64,000 nt of DNA from Marchantia polymorpha subsp. ruderalis. Its lineage: Eukaryota > Streptophyta > Marchantiopsida > Marchantiales > Marchantiaceae. How positions within the stretch are numbered: position 1 is the stretch's first letter; the number at the start of each line of letters is the position of its first letter. This document shows positions 24,050-35,310 of this stretch, piece by piece. The position numbers were made by a program, and so were the translations under genes. The notes beneath the pieces were generated by a model. It was given only the letters and a program-made list of their open reading frames with translations, was not told where the DNA came from and did no database searches. The stretch is taken from assembly GCA_037833965.1 (NCBI GenBank), contig AP031357.1, positions 23,456,001-23,520,000 of the forward strand, in the 5' to 3' direction.

Positions 24050-24270
24050 TTGCCAAACAGAGAAGGCGGAGACTGCGCAGAGCGGGAAGTGATCCATGCA
24101 TTGTCGCCCGCCTCACGCTGTGCTTTCCTCATTATCTCTCCATACTCTTTTCACTCCAGCGGAGAGCCCATGACAGAGACTCCGCGCTCCTCTGCAAGGA
24201 CGTGACTTCCACATGATCAGGCGTTGCTCATCAAGGGCCCAGCTCCATGTCTCCTACTCCCGCTCAGACT
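24050..24270. repeat. Dispersed GC-rich repeat, related to 12655-12950
   Basis: See the matching entry at 12655. This copy is shorter by several internal deletions. The overlapping short frames are not shared between copies. Confidence 0.7.
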
Positions 24271-26093
24271 ATATTGTATTTCACTCCTGGTTACAACGAA
24301 CTGCCGTTTAGTAAGAGATCCCCTAAAAAATTCCTCAATAAATTGCCACTTTCTATACAACGTAACCAGGGAGTATTATCTTTGAAATCGGTAAAAGCAA
24401 CAGTCAACAACAAAACTTTCCATTCTTGTCATGAACATGGAAAGAAACGGAGGAAAATAGATGCTATTTCGAGTTGTATTACGAATGGAAGCCCAAATAT
24501 TTATAATATAATCAGTTTACTCATTATGCAGCAAAGAAAATATGAATATAATAGTATCCTCCCGATTAAGTAGTCATCCGTTCAATTAAGTATTGTTTTC
24601 CCCAAATAATAGGGTTCAGTTTTAATCAGTTCAACATTTCATAGATGGTCAATCTTGCGTTTGGAAACCCTATATTTATGTACATATGTCCATAGAGGAT
24701 TAGAAGGACCTATTTCGATGGTAGGTAAAAAACCAAGCTGGCATTGTCCAGTATATTTTTTTGAATCATATTGGCAATAAACCGGTAAGGTCGTCTTATA
24801 CTTCCAGCAATCTAGGATTTTTGTTGTTGGTTTCAGATTTCTTTACGTGAAGCAGCCCCTTTTGCAACTCTCGATACATTGTGATTGAATTAATCATTAC
24901 CAATATGCCTTATCAAGCTCTTTGAAACAACCAAAAGAGTATCGAAAAATCTTCTCTTTAGCTTCATCAGATAGAATACATCGTTTTAGGATTTGCTCAC
25001 ACATAGCTGCTTCATTAAGTACTTTTAGCGGGAGCATCTTTGTTGCTAAGTTTCTCTATTATATTGCATCGATTGTACTCATTTAGGCGCTCGGTTTCAT
25101 CGACATTACATGTCCTGAATCAAACGATAGGACCTAGCGGGTAAGTACTCACAATCCTCCCAGGTTCAAGTTGCGTACTTAGGCGTTATACTGCTGTACC
25201 ATAGCAAGACTACTGAGTGTGGTTTCCGTTACTCAATTCCACTTGGTATGGCACCTATTTTGTTCTAGTATCGTTCTTGATAACTGTAATGCAACTCAAG
25301 AAAAAGAAATAGAAAAAGACCTACTCCATAAATTTTAATTAATAAGACAAATTTTTCATTGCGATAGTCAAATCCAACTGCAGCTAAGAGCTGTGAATGA
25401 ACAACATGTGTGCATTCGAAATTTCTCACATCTTCTCAATTATGATTCGCTCATCACTAAACCTCTCTCCTATCGTGCTAGTTCCTGCGATCGGTGGTGT
25501 TTTTTCCGATCAAAGTCCATCCCCCACGCACTAAACTTCGTGTATCAAAAACTGTTATGTGCAAGTAGCTACTCTCGTCTTTGGCACAAGTAGATATATT
25601 TTCGTACTATACCAGATTCCTTCCATTACAAGTAGATACTTTTTATTTCCAGATTGACATTTACTCAGTGTTGCTTGTTACCAACACCAATGCACTTGTT
25701 TTATCTTGCATCTTGTCTATTACTTGATATTGTTGAGATCACGTGGGACACTCGTGTGTGAGAGAGTCTTGGATCGTCTTGAAATCGGTACTGGAGCGTC
25801 GTACTTGACCGCTGCCTTTGACCGTTGAACTGCAACGCTACTCGCAAAATGACAAGAAGGTTAGGCAAAGGTGCACCGGTCTTGTCTTCTTGACAAGAAG
25901 AGGAGCGAGGATTCTTCTAGAAGGAAGTGACACTCCCTCCTCTCGTCTCTGAGAGTACAAGAATGCGTGAGATGGTTTGAGAAATTAGCAGCTCCGAGTC
26001 TCAGTCCACGAAAAAAGAAGGCGAGTCTTGTTGGGCACCTTGCAGACCAAACAGGAGGCTGCTGCGGCTTACTATGCGACTCTCTGCGGTGAA
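24271..26093. other. Intergenic, no convincing gene
   Basis: A 108-codon plus-strand frame (24247-24573) shows no family motif. 25740-26090 is slightly richer in GC but has no supported gene. Confidence 0.5.
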
Positions 26094-26500
26094 AACTCGA
26101 AGATTTGCGTACTTAGTCATGAAAATAGATCCTGTATTATTAGGCTTCGTTGAGAACTCGAAGATTGCATACTTGGTCATGTAAATAGATCCTGTATTAT
26201 TAGGCTCCTTTGGGAACTCGAAGATTTTCGTACTTGGTCATGTAAATAGATCCTGTATTATTTGGCTCCGTTGGGAACTCGAAGATTTTCGTACTTGGTC
26301 ATGTAAATAGATCCTGTATTATTAGGCTTCATTGACAGTTTTCATTCACATACTCAATTCGACATGTCTTTCTTTATGCTAAATATGCGCGGATGTTCAT
26401 TTACCAGCGTAGGCGGAGACTGTCATATCAGTCTCGATACGCCCAACTTTATTCTGCAGTCCACGTGTTCAATTTGGTTGCATTATCTTCTTAGTCATAT
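26094..26500. repeat. Four roughly 61-bp tandem units plus shared 3' block
   Basis: Units starting AACTCGAAGAT at 26094, 26155, 26215 and 26276 contain TACTT-GTCATG-AAATAGATCC and TGTATTAT. The following 26340-26500 block matches 4170-4330 (TTTCTTTATGCTAAATATG, CAGTCTC, ACGCCCA). Together they form a dispersed repeat family with local amplification of one module. Confidence 0.88.
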
Positions 26501-27257
26501 AGGACAGAAGCCAACCCACTAGTAGAAAGTTATTTAGTTTCCAAGTTATGATATTTTAGTATAAGACTGGACTTTGACTGTAAACTAAAGCTGTTCAGCT
26601 TAAATCCTCTAATGGTAGTTGTCCTGCAATTCATCAGTATAAATTGAGTGTGAATATTAATGTCTGATCGGTTGCTAACATTCTCATTACTCCATTAACC
26701 TTATCACAAACATGTTGCATGCATTTTACAATACTATAGAAATCCTGCTGTTCTTATTGTGGGGTCAAGCATCACCGACTCGATAGAGTTTCACATATTT
26801 ATAATGGTGATTTGTTCTTGAATGAAAGATTAGATTATTCGCGAGGAAGAGAGCACTTCCAGTTGAATTACCACTATATATGTGAATCGATAGTTGAAAA
26901 AACCTTGTCGTTGAGTCGAAATAGTAGTTGGGATGTGCTAGAAGTAGCCGTTGAATAATAATAATGTAGTAGTAGTTCTTGAATAGTGATAAACTTTAGA
27001 TAAATAACCGTTTGAAAGATGGAAAAAAATTGATAACACCGAATATATATACAGAAATTAGTCTAATTAAGGCTACTAGTAAGAAGCAGACTTCAAAATT
27101 ACTAAGCTATCTAACGGTGATGGCAATGCTGCAACTGGATGATAGCCAAAACCTTCATTGATTGCACCTTCGTCACCTTCATAGTTATCTACCTTCATTG
27201 ACATCTGCATGATACCAAGAGAGTAAATGGCCAACACTCCTTCTTACTCTAGTGCTC
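26501..27257. other. Intergenic, no gene seen
   Basis: AT-rich; no supported frame. Confidence 0.55.
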
Positions 27258-27383
27258 TCATATCGTCAACTTGGACAAATCAGAGAGCTCTGCAGGAGTG
27301 AAAAAACTTAGTTTGCTCCTCCTTGCTTCAAACTTGCTCCTAGTCAAGGCTTTTGTGAGCATGTCTACAGGCTGATATTTCTG
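27258..27383 (-). pseudogene. Ty1/copia pol C-terminal relic
   Basis: Read on the minus strand this encodes a copia RNase H end: QKYQPVDMLTKALTR, then SKFEARRSKL, ending in a stop at 27258-27260. It corresponds to the conserved DQxADxxTKxL tail. No other pol sequence or LTRs were found around it. Its first part is present again in inverted orientation at 27409-27430, giving a foldback. Confidence 0.75.
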
Positions 27384-27430
27384 TGAGTATATATGCTACA
27401 AAAATACTAGCCTGCAGACATGCTCACAAA
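27352..27430. repeat. Foldback within the copia relic, 22-bp arms
   Basis: 27352-27373 and 27409-27430 are inverted copies with one mismatch, around a 35-nt spacer. Both arms are the TKALT-coding part of the copia relic. Confidence 0.8.
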
Positions 27431-28062
27431 AACTTAGTTCATGTTGATATTCTGGCAGCACTAGAATAAAGGAAGTATTAAACGTTTATTATCATGCTAT
27501 CATCTAGATGTTGATGAAGGTTAGGTAGTTATCATTTTTGCATATAACTGTTAGGTAGCTAAGTAGGTTCAACGTTTGCTTTGATTAGACTAGTTGCTCT
27601 ATGTATATTCTGTGTTACTAATTGTTTGATGAACTTTTTTTATTTTCCGCACAGTGATTTCTGTGTGTCCTATAGTTCATCATGTCATACTTACTAAACA
27701 CTTTTTCCGCCAAAGGCGACTAATGTCTATCCCTGACATGGTGAGAGACAAAAAGAGATACTAAACAAAGACTTATCAAACCACGAACCACGACTTATCA
27801 AACCACGAGACGCCACCAGCGATGATTCCATGACTAGGACATATGTTTAAGGCTATATAAAAGAGTCTAGACCACTTTTGTAGTTATCATTTACGAAATA
27901 GTGCTCATGGCAATGAAAGTTGAGGCACTGCAAGGGCAAGGCGGGGATGATCTGAAGAATTGTTCCATGGAGCACGTGTTCGAGAAGCTGCGGTGCCACG
28001 AGCAGTATCTGACGCAGTTCATGTTATAAACAATAGTAAGATAGCGGGGTTTGTCGTGTTTT
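27431..28062. other. Intergenic, no gene seen
   Basis: No supported frame. A short frame near 27906-28029 (MAMKVEALQGQG...) has copia gag-like flavour but is too short to call. Confidence 0.4.
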
Positions 28063-28236
28063 CACTATCTACGGGTTTTATCTCTGAATTTTTAACAATT
28101 CTATTTTTCTTTCTCCTTCTTGCTCATCATGTTGTGTAGTGTTATTGTGCACTATCTAGGGGCTTTATCTCTGATTTTTTTACAATTCTATTGTTCTTCC
28201 TCCTTCTTGCTCATCATGTTGTGTAGTGTTATTGTG
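28063..28236. repeat. 87-bp tandem duplication
   Basis: CACTATCTA at 28063 and 28150 starts two copies that share TTTATCTCTGA, ACAATTCTATT and CTTGCTCATCATGTTGTGTA. Confidence 0.92.
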
Positions 28237-29835
28237 CATCTATCTCTACGTTACAGTTTCTACCGGAATATATAATTCCTGCAGGTCTCACTCAAAACTC
28301 AATGGCATCTAGCAAGATTTTGAGGGGTGGAACGAAAATTCAGTGGCACCTAGCAAGATTTCGAATGGTGGAACGAAAAATGAAGAACTTTTCCAGACTA
28401 GCTTGAAAGAAACCTAATCACATATCGAAAATAAAGCAACATATTTGAATTCACAGTGAATTGCTCATACAATCTAAGCATGCGCAATTCATTGTGAAGA
28501 AGATGCATCTCGGGAGAACAAACATCGCGTGATTTAAACAATTAGTGGATGCCCATTAGTACGAAGTAGTGTACATTGAACGGATTCCATATTCACAATT
28601 CTCAAGTAACGTGGTAGACTGAAGGGCTAGTGCAGGTATCTGCTATTTCAAAAAACTTATTATTGCATTTTTTATTACACATAGTATGTTTTCTAAATGA
28701 CATCTTCTTTACCCATGACCGCAATAAGCACCATTCACCATATCTATTTTCTTTTGATATGCTAGATTATATGTAAAGTAACTCTTGTGTTGATCCACAA
28801 GAGGCGTAAAGAACGCAAGCAATCAAGAGAGGTATAAAAGTGTGCGCTTTGGGTAAAGTGCAAATATATCCATCAAGTCCTTGCTGAAGATATAATATAT
28901 GTGATGGATCAAATTTGTAGCCCGCCAGCTGCAATGCTGATATTTTCCAGTGTCACATGTAGGAAAACGAAGCACCATCCTCTATTCGTCTTCTAAGACG
29001 TCCAGCAACTGACCAGCTCAGTACATTTCCACAGATTAATCTACATCCACAGCACTGTACATTATCGACGCATAGATTTGAAACTCAGGCAAGTAATGAC
29101 AAGGGACTCCAGACGAAGCAGGATCTCATGAATGTCAAATGTTAACACACAATCACACCTTCGAAAGGTAAAGTTTCGGGGTAAAGTTCAAATTCCGATC
29201 TTACGAATACATGGTGACAGGCAAGTTAAGTTAATATATGTGCATTATATATTGACTAAAATATATTGACAGTAAATATATATACTCTTAGCGTATCATA
29301 AATCCTCGAATTCTTCCCCATTGATATTTATTATGAGAGACAGTATCACGATTTTGCCTGGGTTCAAAGTTCTGATCTCGATTATTGTTAGTGATTTTCT
29401 GCTCTGAACATGAAGGACTGAGAGCAGATTATTCAGAAGGGCAATTCCAGCTTTATCTTGTTCATCTATTGTTCAACTTTTGGAAAAATACTTGGTTCCG
29501 GGATAAGAAAAGCGAAAAACGAAAACAAATCAACTTTTATTCATACAGTACCCGAGAGTAGTAACCTCGTCTATAAAGTTCACATACAGTAGCATGTCTG
29601 TGCAGTATCACCAGCCAAGAAAGATCTAATCGACCAATGAAAGCTGTGACAAACTACGGCACACAAGCGCCACTACAGTTCGCTGAAGTCCACCTTCTTT
29701 GAGCCGTCCAAAGAGGAGCAACAATGAGTATCTGACTTCTGGAAATTATGTTGCAAACTGTCTCCCAACTTCTACACGCATCGACACTGAAGAAGCTTTT
29801 TAATAGTAATCAGCGAATCAGAGCCCTCGCCTACT
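28237..29835. other. Intergenic, no gene seen
   Basis: AT-rich. It is the 3' flank of the secreted-protein gene, whose polyadenylation site I cannot place. Confidence 0.5.
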
Positions 29836-30177
29836 TCACTGGCACCCAACTTGAATGGCCGAAAAGCTCTGCCCTTCTACTCTCTGTCCGGCTTCCCTAG
29901 GTCCGTCGACGGTGACTCCCTGATCATTGCAGGCTTGATCAGCGCAGAGGTAGACGTCGCAGTCCGCGGGGAGATCTCGGTCTATGGTGATACATTGCCC
30001 GTTTATGGTCACTTCCACGGCGCTAAGCCCGGGCGTGTTGTTGTCGTCTGCTAGAAATCCGAGCTCGACGCCACTACATACCCTCCCCGACCACGCCGTC
30101 ACTTCATATGCAGACACGATGGAGAGAGACGACAACAGCACGGCCAAGGAGAAGACGATGAACAGCTTGGTCTGCAT
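29836..30177 (-). CDS. Small secreted six-cysteine protein, function unknown
   Basis: A 113-residue protein in one exon, starting at the ATG at 30177. An upstream extension to 30249 would need a GTG start and puts a hydrophilic tail before the signal, so it was rejected. Residues 1-23 form a clear signal peptide: Lys4, a hydrophobic core LFIVFSLAVLL, and a VSA cleavage site before Tyr24. The mature part of about 90 residues is acidic and has Cys at 34, 62, 73, 78, 83 and 112, enough for three disulfides. There is a possible N-glycosylation site at Asn46. It looks like an extracellular or cell-wall peptide. I do not recognise the family. Base composition is GC-richer than the surroundings, as for a real gene. 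A duplicated 120-bp unit lies about 250 bp upstream. Confidence 0.75.
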   Translation of the reverse strand: MQTKLFIVFSLAVLLSSLSIVSAYEVTAWSGRVCSGVELGFLADDNNTPGLSAVEVTINGQCITIDRDLPADCDVYLCADQACNDQGVTVDGPREAGQRVEGQSFSAIQVGCQ

Positions 30178-30430
30178 GGTGTCAGATCTGATCGTCCTGC
30201 CACTATCGTTGTGACTGACTCTGAGACTTGATAACTCGACAAGGCCCACGGCGGGAACTTGGAGCTAAAGCTCAGTGCCCGAGTGCACGAAGAAAGCCAA
30301 GCTGAAGGGGGAATATTAAAGTTGACGATTTTTGTTCCTGAACTGACTCCGTTGTGGAGAGGTGTTTGGCGTCTTTGTATACTATCTCAGATCTCGGGCT
30401 GTGAGTCTGACGGCTCGCTCCCTCGCTCGC

Positions 30431-30664
30431 TGGCTGACCCTTGATCGATCATATGACAAGTCTTCGGGCGGAAGACTTTCGTTGCAGTCCGATAAAGTCT
30501 TCGTGTAATGACGGCTTTGGATTTCTTTTGATATACGTAGCGGCATGCAGTGGCTGACCCTTGATCGATCAGAGTACAAGTCTTCGGGCGGAAGACTTTC
30601 GTTGCAGTCCGATAAAGTCTTCGTGTAATGACGGCTTTGGAGTTCTTTTGATATACGTAGCGCA
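30431..30664. repeat. 120-bp tandem duplication upstream of the secreted-protein gene
   Basis: Copies start TGGCTGACCCTTGATCGATC at 30431 and 30551 and share AAGTCTTCGGGCGGAAGAC, CGATAAAGTCTTC and GATATACGTAGCG. AAGTCTTC and GAAGACTT repeat within each unit, so each unit also contains small inverted repeats. The position, 250-490 bp upstream of the ATG, could place it in the promoter. Confidence 0.93.
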
Positions 30665-32742
30665 TGCATGGAACGGACGGATATCTCCATTGGCTCCTCG
30701 CCACGAATTTCCTGCAGAATGATACATGGAGCATAATCTATCAACACGTAGACAGACTCATATTCAGCTCGACGAGGACAGTTTCCCACCAGATGAAGCT
30801 ACGTTACGAGGATCCAGAACTTCTGACCCTATAATGCATAACGTGAGATGACCTATCAACGCACAGAGAAAGAGATTCGTACCCTGTTTTGGTCGGCTTG
30901 CGTTCCAAACATTTCGGACGTGGAAGAATGGCTTCTGAAGTACAAAAGGCATTATCCTTCTCGTGATGATGGTCCTCTCATCAATTTTTATATCCTTGTG
31001 CCCCATGTGATGTTTCTCAGTTATCATTCTCATCACTTGGCTCGTCAGAAGATGGTAGCTTGATGTAATCCCAAGAACATGCACTGCGAGCCAGAAGCTT
31101 CTGGATGTAGATCCTAACTCTTCTCGTCTCCTTCGAAGACTACGTATAAGTCGTGGTCAAGAATGGCCTATAATATCCCGTACGATGCTAAAGTTGGCAG
31201 ATGCAAGGCTGGTATGAAATTGCAAAAGCAGGTTAGAAAGACTGTGGGCATGGAAATTGACTAGGATATATGCATAGCTTTACGTCCATTTATTCGAAGC
31301 AATTTGAAAAAATAAACAAAATATCGATCGCAATTATCGCATTCATTTAATGTGAAAGGGTAATGTTGGAAGATCAGTAAACTTTATAGTAATAGTTCTT
31401 TATGCTATGAGCTAGCTAGATCTGGAATGAAGACTCTCGGAGTTTGTGAGAAATCGCTATAGCTCCAAGTGCAACTCTAATGTTGACCCCATGAATGGGT
31501 CTACACTTGATGACACCCATAAAAAATATCTTCCGTTCAATCTTTGAACCAATAGTGCGCAGTTCAATAGAATGTATGATACATTGAGCTCAATGTGTTC
31601 AAAGATGTATGAGCACTTTGTAACCATATACACCGTGGAACAAAAATACCAACATCTTTCTTAGTCACTACATGCATCTGGATTTTTAAAGAAGGTGAAA
31701 ATATAGTGTTTATGTAATTATAGTTCTTGTGTACATTAGTATCGGAGGTTGACTCCAATAAGAACACCACCATGTTGCTGAACGATATCACTATCAACAT
31801 CATCTCGGGCATGATCAATGAACATCGCATTAAGGAAAAATTTCCATATCCTCCAATTTTGATACCCACAAATGAAATTGTAATATATCATTGAATTAAC
31901 GAAACTATCAAAATTAATAAAACGACATATGTTTTTGGAACTAATGGGTAATTAACCTTTTTTCTTGAAAGGAAAAACTTGCCCGTGATAAAGTGCATAA
32001 AGTTCTCATCCTCATTCGGAATTGAGATTTATTTGTTTGGGTGGCATGTTTTGTGTTGCAGGGGCTTGACAAAAGACATGGATGCAACCAGTCATGCGTG
32101 AAACTTTTCATGTTTGTTCTGGTCGATTCATCTTACAAAATCTGTTTAGTTATATTCTATACCACGAGCATTCGCACCATTTCATCGGTATCTTGAGCAT
32201 GTCAATTTAATCACGTAAACAAGCTCAATCTGGAAATATACGAGGATTATAAGACATTTGCAGATACATTTTGCCCCCTTCATTAGTGATTAAAATTTGA
32301 TCTTTATAGGAGTTGAGTTCATAATTATGAATTTTGCAAGCAAAAGTGGTCTTGCACGAATATGATAGTTTTGTATTTACTTCAAGTAGGCGTGTGAGAA
32401 TAAATACCTTGAACGTATTTTTCCTTCCACCATGCATGATATATTGGAGAAGCATATGGGCCTGCTAGATCTATCAAGACTGCGCGTATCCGAATGCAAT
32501 GATATTGTCATCAGATTAATATCACGGTTGGAATTAAATCATGGTTCATTTAGCTGAAAGCATGTCCACGGATGGCTTCCCATTTCTCTTATAGTCATTT
32601 CCTGCTATAGATAATCAACTATGGGTTGATGCATATGTCTGATATACTTAGATTACAACTGGTTTGATTTGTATTGCCGAACCCAACTCAACCCACTTGT
32701 GATGGTCGCACATAAAGGAAAGAACTCCGAAGGGGTAGTATA
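30665..32742. other. Intergenic, no convincing gene
   Basis: Only short frames without motifs on both strands. Confidence 0.55.
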
Positions 32743-32985
32743 GAGTGTACATCGTGGTAACGTTATACCTATATGTATATTTCACTTTGGGACTTCATGA
32801 TGATTACTTTATGATAAGGATATACATCGTGGTAACGTAATGTCCCAAAGTGAAATGAAGTCCAAAAGTGAAATATACATATAGGTATAACGTTACCACG
32901 ATGTACACTCGATTTCGTCACATATACATCCTTATCATGAAGTATTCAGTATGAAGTCCCAAAGTGAAATGTACATTAAGGTGAA
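32743..32985. repeat. Nested foldback cluster
   Basis: Arm 32743-32798 is inverted at 32855-32910 (56 bp, few mismatches; ends GAGTGTACATCGTGG and CCACGATGTACACTC). A second inverted match links 32775-32825 with about 32930-32985 (TTTCACTTTGGGACTTCAT, GATAAGGAT). The spacer carries another partial copy (ATACATCGTGGTAACGTAATG). It resembles MITEs inserted into each other or serial template switching. Confidence 0.85.
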
Positions 32986-35172
32986 TAGAGAAGGGAAGTG
33001 AGTCAAACCCTGAAAGGCAACTGTGCAAAAGGTCTACTAGTGTTCGATGTGATCGCATTTCCCAGATGGCCTTTTGTAGAAGTCAATGGCCACTGACTTC
33101 TACGAAATGACACATAAACTCAAGAAGAAAACCTCTTGATGAACTAAACTACCACAGGGGAAGCATCAAGAGCACCAGTGCGTGTCGGAGGATTACATGA
33201 TTGACATGATTCGCCCATCCTGTAATAACAGTGACCGGTACCTGTGCTGATGGTGCCCATGAAAAAACAAGGGGATACGAAGAGCCGGTAAAGAATTCAA
33301 CTCAAATTCAGAGTGGTTTAAGTGTATGAGTTGTCACACGAGGGCTCCTTTCTTTTTATTCCCATGTGGCCCCAAATAGTCTTCAGAATATTTGATACAT
33401 CGGGATTTGGAAATCATACGTAGTTCACTGAGCTACAGTGGCCCGCCGCATGTCAGGGTAATGATTGTTAATCAAAATGAATTAAGTCTGATGGTTTAAT
33501 TTCATGTATGGTCGAAAGGTTCATGCAGAGGCCTCTCTAAATACGAAAATCTGTGTCATAGATTCCATATATGCTTCGCTGCCATGAGGTTCCGTGTTTC
33601 AAAAAAAATTGTGTAATATTTCTTGAACTAAACTTAACTAAACTAAGCCTAAAAAGTGATTAATTAACACTTTCTAGGTCGAATTTTCGTGATTTAAACT
33701 ACGTCTGCAATTTTGGCCTTTTGCTGTATTCCCGAGCTCCAATGGATTTTACTGAACCAGGTGCAAACCGTCCATGCAAAACTAGAGCCTCGCTGACAAG
33801 GTTTGAGCCAAAACACCTCTTATAGTGTCTGCATTGCATCTCGTGATACTCAATTTTCCAAAGTAGTTTTTATTCGTTGTCAATTTTTTGTATGTTTCTT
33901 ACTTGAAGTATCCGCTAAAAACAATTAACGTCTTGGACATTTGAGGTTACTCCTTTCAAAATCAATAACTACACGCAAGATCTTAGCATCAAGCACCAAG
34001 TCAGATGAAGGAATATCAAAAGCTCTTACTATAGGAGAAATTGTAGTAGTTTGATGTGTCTGTCCAAAATTATCAAAGCCACACATGATGAGATCAACCA
34101 GGCAAGTTTCAACATTTTAACTACATGCTTATGTTTAACTCCCAGTAACCTAGAGCGTTGAAAATATCCTTTGACAGTCTCTTGGCAACAAAATGCCATT
34201 GATCAAATAATGGAACAACACACGCAATTTTTGATTACCGCGGACGGTGAAAAACAACTTCAAAATGCATTAAACCTTCTCACGAAACAATCTGACTTCA
34301 ATAGACAAGTTTCCTCAATTTATCGATTTTTTTTGTGGAGTATTAGCCTCTCCATTTCCAAACATGTCCACTATACGAAGCAACATTTCAGAAAAAGATC
34401 TTCATGGATAAAAAATAACATCAATATCCCTTGGAAGGATTACTTTACTGTCGTCAAATTTGGAAGTTTTTGAACAGAATATGAAAGATTTCTATTAAAC
34501 TCTGTATATTCCGTGTTTTTATGACGAAGCTTATTTTGTAGTAATACGGAGCATAAGGAAGGTTCCCTTTATAGAGAAACTTGTTTATGGTTGTTGAAAT
34601 GAAAGTCTGGTCAACATTATCTAATTGTGGAACCCAAACAAAATCACTTTGTCAAGCCAAATATAGTCAAGCATGGCTAGCTTCTAGGTCTCTCTTCCTT
34701 TCTGAAAATTTGACACGAGCTCATACATTTGGTAAAGTGTATGAGCTCGTGTTTTCTTTTGCCACAACTTAAACTTTAGGCAAAAGAATATCACGATATG
34801 GTGTACCCACCGTAGAAGAAAACACCGTATAGGATGATCATCCAACAACTTAGGACAAACTCCTCACGACTTTCTCACTAACTCTATTATCTATATAAAG
34901 TTCTTCTCTTTTATGTGAGTACATGTGAGTTATGTGAGTACATGACTTATCAAGTCTAGTCACATACTCTGCATAACACTCAAAGCCAAGACAAAAAAAA
35001 ATTACAGCTACTTTTATCTCCTAATACATCTATAGAACGAGTAAAAAAACTACAAGGAGGCTAAATCTTCTATTTTCTGTCTTTCCCTAAGCTTTAAATC
35101 TAAGAAACTAAGATCAACCAAAATTTTGCATGGAAAGCGAAAGATCAAAAATATTAAAATATTTGAATAGTA
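32986..35172. other. Intergenic, no convincing gene
   Basis: A hairpin lies at 34713-34752 (ACACGAGCTCATACATTT mirrored with a 1-nt bulge). Short frames such as 34171-34473 show no motif. Confidence 0.5.
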
Positions 35173-35310
35173 TTGGAAAAGGTATGTCGTATGTTGAGAC
35201 AATCTAATTTACCATATCCATTTTGGGCTGAAGCTAACAATACCACATTATATTTGATAAACCTTTTTATCTCTAAAACAATCAATTTCTTGACATCATT
35301 TGATTTGAAC
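35173..35310 (+). pseudogene. Ty1/copia integrase relic
   Basis: Encodes CRMLRQSNLPYPFWAEANN followed by TTLYLINLF and SKT-x-FLTSFDL. This matches the conserved copia integrase segment (...ML...LP..FWAEA..TA.YLINR.P......TPFE). The usual RNxxxERxNRT segment before it and the GC.AYVH segment after it are not readable, so only a small decayed piece remains. Confidence 0.75.

Noticed and set aside
30178-30249. 24-residue N-terminal extension of the secreted protein
   Set aside because: It needs a GTG start and would bury the signal peptide inside the protein.
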